Source: Oscillospiraceae bacterium
GTDB taxonomy: Bacteria > Bacillota > Clostridia > Oscillospirales > Oscillospiraceae
Length of the DNA: 34,196 nt
Assembly: GCA_910575265.1 (NCBI GenBank)
Contig: CAJTEA010000025.1
Coordinates: 1-34,196, forward strand
Direction: 5' to 3'
In this document: piece by piece, positions 30,047 through 34,196 of the stretch
How positions within the stretch are numbered: position 1 is the first letter of the stretch
Layout of the letters: every line of letters starts with the position of its first letter
The notes under the pieces: generated by a model
What the model was told of the DNA's origin: nothing
Databases searched by the model: none
Seen by the model: the letters and a program-made list of their open reading frames with translations, nothing else
Made by a program: the position numbers and the translations under genes

Positions 30047-30250
30047 ATGATTGTTTTTGATAGGTTATGGGATGTGATGAAGGAAAAGAATATTTCCACT
30101 TACCAGCTTAGGGAGAAGTGTGGTATTGACAGCAAGACGGTTCGCCGCTTGCGGGCGAACGATAATATGGAAACGAAAACGCTGAATAAATTGTGTGCGG
30201 TCTTGGATTGCCGCTTGGAAGATATAGCAGAGTATGTCCCTGACGAATAA
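30047..30250 (+). CDS. small XRE/Cro-type helix-turn-helix regulator
   Basis: A 67-residue single-domain repressor: MIVFDRLWDVMKEKNISTYQ, LREKCGIDSKTVRRLRANDN (recognition helix) and [30 protein letters not shown] precedes ATG 30047. It resembles the regulator encoded at 2864-3076 in length and layout. Its gene is divergent from the SLOG gene across the 13-bp inverted repeat, suggesting autoregulation, and it ends in a terminator hairpin. Confidence 0.85.
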   Translation: MIVFDRLWDVMKEKNISTYQLREKCGIDSKTVRRLRANDNMETKTLNKLCAVLDCRLEDIAEYVPDE

Positions 30251-30297
30251 CAGCTCTATGGGCCTGCTAGCGCAGAACCATAGAGCTGTTCACATTT
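30249..30297 (+). terminator. hairpin terminator after the XRE gene
   Basis: AACAGCTCTATGG (30249-30261) pairs perfectly with CCATAGAGCTGTT (30278-30290), overlapping the stop codon; the T tract is weak (TTCACATTTT). Confidence 0.65.
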
Positions 30298-30345
30298 TGG
30301 GGCCATGGAAAATATCAGACAGAAAGGAAATTTTATAGGCCCCTA

Positions 30346-31278
30346 TCAATATGCCAACAAATAATTAGATACCGTGACGTCGCACCTCCAATGGCTCAAA
30401 TGAAATACACTCGTCGCCAAAACCGCCAGCCGGTCATACTCCGTGGGTTTTCCCAGCTTTTGAGCCAACTGCCGGTTTGTTCCGCGCAACTTGTACAGTC
30501 CCTCAAACTCCCGCTGTTTCCAGCGACGATTGTTATACTTCTGCCACCGGGCCTTGATTTCCGATTCCAACTGCTTCCGGTACTCCGGCTCCCTATGAAG
30601 GCGGTCAGCGTAATAACGATAGGCCCGCTGCGCCTGGACGGCCCTGAGATGGTGCAAATCAATTTTGTTGTCCAATTCAGCTCGTGAGAATACAAAATCT
30701 GCCGTACCAGTAAAATACGACCGAACAAACATCTCGTCCCCCGGCAAAATACGCTGCAACTGAAATTTTCCACCTTTGCCTCTTTTCACTCGGACGCATA
30801 GATACCCAGACTCATCGTACATAAAGTCGTCGCCTCTAAGCCGAACATACTCAGCACGACGGATGCCGACCGCAGCTGCAAAATCGTGCAACCTGGGAGA
30901 TGCTTCTCTGGCAGCATCGTTTCGATTATCCACACCCTTAAGCCCTCGGCTACGGGTATTTTGAGAAGTGACGCGCTTGGGTTTTCGGACATCTGTCAAA
31001 GAGACTTCAAATATACGACATACTCCGGCAAGGTAGGTATGTATCGTGCTGGCGCTCTTGCCCTGTTGAACCAGCCAATCAGCGTAGTCCTGAATGTAGG
31101 GTCGGCAGTCCGTAAAATGCCGACAGCGATATCTCCGCTTGCACCATTCCCCAAATTTTATGCTAGCATCCATATATGACTTCCAGCTTTTATCAGAAGT
31201 ATGTTTGCCTCCAACTGGTTTATTTGCCTGTAATTCTTTGCAGTGTTGTGAGATTTCGTATTTCAAGCTTCCCATCAT
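30346..31278 (-). CDS. tyrosine-type site-specific recombinase
   Basis: A 310-residue integrase. The N-terminal SAM-like domain runs from SWKSYMDASIKFGEWCKRRY to WLVQQGKSASTIHTYLAGVC. The catalytic domain has GIRRAEYVRL (Arg, about 140), KGGKF (Lys), HHLRA (His/Arg, about 209-213), LSHWRCDVTV (His, about 296) and SNYL with the Tyr nucleophile (about 306), four residues from the C-terminus. All catalytic positions are present. ATG 31278 follows TTGAGG with good spacing; the frame is open further upstream to 31389 but without a ribosome site. The adjacent hairpins and repeats at 31427-31769 may belong to its element. No attachment sites were identified. Confidence 0.75.
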   Translation of the reverse strand: MMGSLKYEISQHCKELQANKPVGGKHTSDKSWKSYMDASIKFGEWCKRRYRCRHFTDCRPYIQDYADWLVQQGKSASTIHTYLAGVCRIFEVSLTDVRKPKRVTSQNTRSRGLKGVDNRNDAAREASPRLHDFAAAVGIRRAEYVRLRGDDFMYDESGYLCVRVKRGKGGKFQLQRILPGDEMFVRSYFTGTADFVFSRAELDNKIDLHHLRAVQAQRAYRYYADRLHREPEYRKQLESEIKARWQKYNNRRWKQREFEGLYKLRGTNRQLAQKLGKPTEYDRLAVLATSVFHLSHWRCDVTVSNYLLAY

Positions 31279-31426
31279 CAGATACCTCAAATATGTAATC
31301 GCAACCGGAATTAGACGTCCGGGGCGTCCCTGGCTCACAAAGCCTGTTAAATTCGGCACACATCTTTGAACGGGGATGTAGTGACCCATACTATACAGTC
31401 GCCAGCCATATAGTACTTTTTGCTCT

Positions 31427-31473
31427 CCTTAACTGGTTATTTTCCGCCGGTCGGCGTCAAATAACCGTTAAGG
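31427..31473. repeat. long near-perfect palindrome next to the recombinase
   Basis: CCTTAAC-t-GGTTATTT (31427-31442) pairs with AAATAACCGTTAAGG (31459-31473), one base bulged, and CGCC/GGCG extends the stem inside (31445-31456). This is about 19 pairs with a 4-base loop. It lacks a T tract on either strand, so it is not a simple terminator. It could be a recombinase or repressor site, or a mobile palindromic repeat. Confidence 0.6.
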
Positions 31474-31679
31474 CCGCTCACATGGACTGGGTTTCCTAAA
31501 AAAGTACCATCACCACATGAAACCCAAAATGTGATTTGGTGCAGCCAATCTCCGAGGGCTACGGGCGGGTCTCTTTGCGAGACTAGTTGCGGGGGTGACG
31601 CGTCCGGAGGCGATGCACAGTGCGTCAACTGGGCATCCGGCGTTGTAATACCAGACAATTCCGCCGAAACAGGCCGCAA
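31437..31679 (-). other. unrecognised open frame across the repeat region
   Basis: On the minus strand a frame open from about 31748 to the stop at 31437 encodes, among others, SQRDPPVALGDWLHQITFWV and GDGTFLGNPVHVSGLNGYL. The only start is a TTG at 31679, without a good ribosome site. A related peptide (LVKRPAVALGQWLPDL) is encoded by the second repeat unit at 31728-31769 in another frame. It may be decayed coding sequence or just a consequence of structured repeat DNA. Confidence 0.25.
31541..31583. repeat. structured direct repeat, unit 1
   Basis: Unit 1 starts GCAGCC, contains TCCGAGGGCTAC and ends in the perfect hairpin GTCTC-TTTGC-GAGAC. It matches unit 2 (31728-31769) at about four positions in five with the same order of parts. 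Confidence 0.6.
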
Positions 31680-31727
31680 GCGGCGTTCATGGCGATTTTT
31701 GCGAACATCAGACCATCGCCAAGTCTG

Positions 31728-31769
31728 GTAGCCATTGTCCGAGAGCTACTGCGGGTCTCTTTACGAGGC
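31728..31769. repeat. structured direct repeat, unit 2
   Basis: Unit 2 starts GTAGCC, contains TCCGAGAGCTAC and ends in GTCTC-TTTAC-GAGGC. Differences from unit 1 mostly keep short stems possible as pairs or G-U wobbles, depending on strand. The 144 bases between the units contain no recognisable gene. Confidence 0.6.
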
Positions 31770-31788
31770 AAAATTCTCATTTATATAG

Positions 31789-31827
31789 AAAAAGGCCCAG
31801 AAGATTTAATAAAACCTTCTGGGCCTT
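31789..31827 (-). terminator. minus-strand terminator of the orphan leader
   Basis: AAGGCCCAGAAG (31792-31803) pairs perfectly with CTTCTGGGCCTT (31816-31827); read on the minus strand the stem is followed by a T tract (31793-31789). Confidence 0.8.
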
Positions 31828-31849
31828 GAATTGTTTATATTAAAAAGCC

Positions 31850-31902
31850 GGTTCATAAGCAAACCGACCCCAATAAAAACAATTATTCTCTTTTTATTGT
31901 TC
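31850..31902 (-). promoter_or_regulatory. tandem hairpins of an attenuation-type leader
   Basis: On the minus strand CAATAAAAA (from the end of the leader peptide ORF) can pair with TTTTTATTG further on, and GTCGGTT pairs with AACCGGC just before TTTTTAAT. Together with the leader peptide and the strong terminator downstream these stems could form alternative structures, as in ribosome-mediated attenuation. Confidence 0.45.
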
Positions 31903-31920
31903 ATTGAATAAAATAAGCAC
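31894..31920 (-). CDS. 8-codon leader peptide
   Basis: GTG 31920 follows a perfect GGAGGTGATC (31930-31921) and encodes MLILFNEQ before TAA at 31896-31894. Short ORFs like this, set between a promoter and a series of hairpins, are typical leader peptides for antibiotic-inducible genes. No resistance gene follows here. Confidence 0.5.
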   Translation of the reverse strand: MLILFNEQ

Positions 31921-31986
31921 GATCACCTCCGTGATGATAACAAAACGAACTGCTATTAGCAGTGATTAGTAACGTTTACATTTATT

Positions 31987-32015
31987 ATGGTATCTTAAGT
32001 TTTAGAGAAAGTCAA
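31987..32015 (-). promoter_or_regulatory. strong sigma70-type promoter driving the orphan leader
   Basis: On the minus strand TTGACT (32015-32010), 17 bases, TACCAT (31992-31987). It points leftward to the leader peptide at 31920. Confidence 0.7.
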
Positions 32016-32144
32016 TACCTTTGCAAAACTTTTGTGGCAACCTCATAGTATGAAACTTGCCGCTTGGTTACTGGACGGTTTGTACTCCGTAGTATATACT
32101 CCAATAATAGTACCTAACAATTACAAATGACAGGAGGAGATTGT

Positions 32145-32864
32145 ATGGGAGACATCAGTATCATCGCCAGACGGTTGTCAGACAAGTATGTGCAATACGG
32201 TTGGAGCGGCAACGGGGGAGTTTTTTCCTCCCGAGGCACCCGGCTTTGGGAGGACTATAACTCACCGGACATGGTGGAGTATCTGTTTTCATTAGGTCAG
32301 TTACGATCTTTGTGGTCACCCGGAAGCGAAAACTCGTCTTATCTGTTTAGGACCGAGCCAACCGGCAGACCCCACTGGGTCGGCACTAGTGAACTTGACA
32401 TTTACAGCAAGATTGCGTTTGTAGACCACACTTACTTTTACGACGGCGATCATCAGTGGTATTATATTGTCCCGACGGTAATGTGGACAAAAGTACCTAT
32501 AAGTCTCCTTGTAGCGCACCTGACTGAGCGGGGCGACATACTTCCGGAGTTCCGAATTGCGTTGGAAACGGCTGTGTTTGATGCGGTTCTCAATTATTAC
32601 CGTAACGATGAGCAGTATCGCGCATACGTTGCCCGCTTGGGTTATGATGATAACCGTATGGATCAGCTTGGGCAGGAAATAAAAAATTCTGGAGACAAAC
32701 TGTTTTACTACAATAATTGCGAGTTGCTGGAAACATTGAAGAACCTATATCGTTATTTCGCCCTGTGGGCGGTGGTATCAGGGGATGAGAGCGGCCGAGA
32801 AATCGGGCGAGTCCTTCTGAGAGCGAAAAGCGAACCGTACATAGAAACTATTTTTTGGAAATAA
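32145..32864 (+). CDS. hypothetical protein, soluble, Tyr/Trp-rich
   Basis: ATG 32145 follows AGGAGGA with 6-7 bases spacing and gives 239 residues (MGDISIIARRLSDKYVQYGW...). An in-frame ATG at 32127 lies upstream of that ribosome site and is less likely. The N-terminal half is rich in Gly, Tyr and Trp (YGWSGNGGVF, WSPGSENSSYLF, DHTYFYDGDHQWYYIVP); the C-terminal half is helical (DAVLNYYRNDEQYRAYVARL). No signal peptide or membrane segment is seen. I do not recognise a catalytic motif. It stands alone between the orphan leader promoter and the recombinase remnant. Confidence 0.75.
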   Translation: MGDISIIARRLSDKYVQYGWSGNGGVFSSRGTRLWEDYNSPDMVEYLFSLGQLRSLWSPGSENSSYLFRTEPTGRPHWVGTSELDIYSKIAFVDHTYFYDGDHQWYYIVPTVMWTKVPISLLVAHLTERGDILPEFRIALETAVFDAVLNYYRNDEQYRAYVARLGYDDNRMDQLGQEIKNSGDKLFYYNNCELLETLKNLYRYFALWAVVSGDESGREIGRVLLRAKSEPYIETIFWK

Positions 32865-32908
32865 AACAAAAATGAGCCCCCTGATGCAGGTAACCGCATC
32901 AGGGGGCT
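32865..32908 (-). terminator. terminator of the serine recombinase gene
   Basis: AGCCCCCTGATGC (32875-32887) pairs perfectly with GCATCAGGGGGCT (32896-32908). On the minus strand a T-rich tail (ATTTTTGTTTTA, 32873-32862) follows. It ends 3 bases from the recombinase stop; in the forward direction there is no T tract. Confidence 0.85.
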
Positions 32909-32911
32909 GCG

Positions 32912-34078
32912 CTATCTCCAGATGGGCTCCACTCGACCGTCAGGATAAATGTCCACCCGGTCGATTAAGTCATCTGCCAATTCTATTGTCAGGCATCCAG
33001 CTTCTTGAAACCGGTGCAGCAGACTGCCTTGATCTTCGGCGTCCCTTCGTCCGGTTATTTGAGCTCTGACAATAGCTAACGTTTGCTTGTACTGCTCCAA
33101 CTCACCATCCAGTTTAGCTTTCTGGTTTTTGTAGTCCTCTAGGTTGATTTTTTGTGCTACGAATTGTTCATACAGTTTTCGTTTTTCTTCCTTACAAGTC
33201 TCAACTTTTTGATCCAGGTCTTCTGGAGCAGATGTCGAAACACAATTCTCCGAGGTGGCTAAAGTTTGAAGTCGTACCAAAAGCATATTATAAAGGATGC
33301 GTTCCAGTTCCACCTCGGAAATCCGTAATCCGTGGCAGGGAGTTGCGCCGTCTATCTGACTGTGTCGACAAATATAGGCATGATTTTTGTTGGATGTCCG
33401 GGACATGGCATGACGGCAGCAACCGCAAAATACCTTGCTGCGCAGCGGGTATACGTTGATATTTTTCTTCGCACATTTGGTATGAGGCCGCAAAGCCTGC
33501 ACTTGGTCGTACAGCTCCTTACTGACGATGGCTGAATGATGGTCAGGAATCTTGACCCACTGGTCCTCAGGTTTTAGCCTGGCCCGATGCCCACCTACCT
33601 CGGTCACCTCGCGTTTAGCGATGATGTACATACCAGTGTAGCGTTCATCCGCCAGAATCCGAGCTACGGTGGACTCGTGCCAGATACCATGGCAACGGGA
33701 GATATCGTGGCCAGTAAAGCCGTGAGCTGCCTTATACTCCGCAGGCGTCGGGATGTTCCGGTCATACAAGGCCTTAACGATCTGCTTTGCTCCCAGCCCC
33801 TGTTGAGCCAGCGTGAAAATCAGCTGTACAGTTTCGGCGGCTTCCTCATCTGGCTCCATTCGGCCATTTTCACTTTTTCTGTAACCATACGGACAGATTT
33901 TACTCTGGTATTCACCCCGTCGAAATTTTGCGAATTTGGCGCTTCTGTATTTTATTGATAAATCCCTACTGTAAAGTTCGTTGAGAAGATATTTGAAAGC
34001 CACATTGATGCCGCCTGTATCGCCCTGAAGTTGAGTACTATCGTAGCCGTCGTTGATAGATACAAAACGGACATTATA
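32912..34078 (-). pseudogene. large serine recombinase lacking its catalytic domain
   Basis: The frame is recognisable from 34078 (YNVRFVSINDGYDSTQLQGD) onward, immediately after an in-frame TAA at 34081-34079. In full-length large serine recombinases this segment is near residue 90-100, so the N-terminal part with the catalytic Ser and Arg is missing. The remainder is typical: LNELYSRDLSIKYRSAKFAK, ICPYGYRKSENGRMEPDEEA (Recombinase domain), a zinc ribbon (FCGCCRHAM ... YICRHS), a coiled coil (VETCKEEKRKLYEQFVAQKI) and the C-terminal VDIYPDGRVEPIW. A GTG at 34003 is the only internal start. It cannot cut DNA by itself. A terminator follows. Confidence 0.85.
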
Positions 34079-34196
34079 TTACTCCCGAATAAAAATATAG
34101 GAAATCTGGTTGTGCAGAAAGAAAGCGGAGACCCTATCAGGAGAATGTTGTAAGGTACGCATGAAAGAAACTGTTTTATGGCGGATATCGGATTTG
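34079..34196. other. edge stretch without a recognised gene
   Basis: On the minus strand an ATG near 34161 opens MRTLQHSPDRVSAFFLHNQI, which stops at the same TAA (34081-34079) that precedes the recombinase remnant. It is not recombinase-like, so the 5' portion of that gene was probably replaced by unrelated DNA. Confidence 0.3.

Noticed and set aside
31541..31769. CRISPR-like array
   Set aside because: Only two imperfect units 144 bases apart and no cas genes nearby.
31789..32015. Retron or reverse-transcriptase-linked RNA
   Set aside because: No reverse transcriptase gene is present anywhere in the window; the layout fits an attenuation leader better.

Overview
The window looks like part of a chromosome from a gut anaerobe of the Clostridia, most likely Oscillospiraceae (Flavonifractor/Lawsonibacter-like). 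This is an inference from the gene content: Maff2, TnpV and VirD4-type mobile genes, a LanFEG immunity cassette, and an anaerobic cbi/cob pathway in GC-rich coding DNA. Three blocks can be told apart by content and base composition.

Block 1 (1-9650) is a decayed integrative/conjugative element on the + strand. An IS5-type transposase gene at the left edge has removed the 5' end of a RepA-like ATPase gene. Then come a 5'-truncated VirD4-type coupling protein, a shortened Maff2 protein, a small XRE regulator and TnpV. Inside this lies an AT-rich cassette: a lantibiotic-immunity ABC transporter (LanF, LanE, LanG), a YccF membrane protein and an OmpR-type two-component system. Two promoters of identical architecture (AATCTT-N5-AATCTT-N13-TATTAT) sit before the transporter and after the kinase. 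The second would make only a short hairpin RNA of about 115 nt that ends in its own terminator. The block closes with a sigma-like gene fused to an integrase scrap and with a dead IS5 remnant.

Block 2 (9653-29070, - strand) is a very GC-rich, apparently single 21-gene operon for anaerobic cobalamin synthesis and corrinoid or tetrapyrrole uptake. It starts from a sigma70-type promoter and a cobalamin riboswitch. Gene order is cbiK (lipoprotein), a NEAT-like lipoprotein, a BtuF-like protein, a BtuC-like permease, a BtuD-CbiD fusion, cbiL, cbiF, cbiG, cbiH, cbiJ, cbiET, cbiA, cobT, cobU, cobS, a mini-CobU, cobC, cbiB, cobD, cbiP and cbiC. Nearly all genes overlap by 4-10 bases or abut. The run covers sirohydrochlorin to the complete nucleotide loop. 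Synthesis of sirohydrochlorin, the corrinoid adenosyltransferase and lower-ligand synthesis are not in the window. Oddities are a cobyric acid synthase lacking its glutaminase core, the ABC-ATPase/CbiD fusion, a second short CobU, and an exported cobaltochelatase next to a NEAT-like lipoprotein.

Block 3 (29078-34196) is again accessory DNA. It holds a Cys-rich small protein, a SLOG-family protein and an XRE regulator divergent across a 13-bp inverted repeat, a complete tyrosine recombinase, an attenuation-type leader with no recognisable target gene, a pair of about 43-bp structured repeats, a hypothetical protein, and a serine recombinase missing its catalytic domain.

No tRNA, rRNA or CRISPR array was recognised. 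All calls come from reading the sequence and remembered family features; no database search was run.
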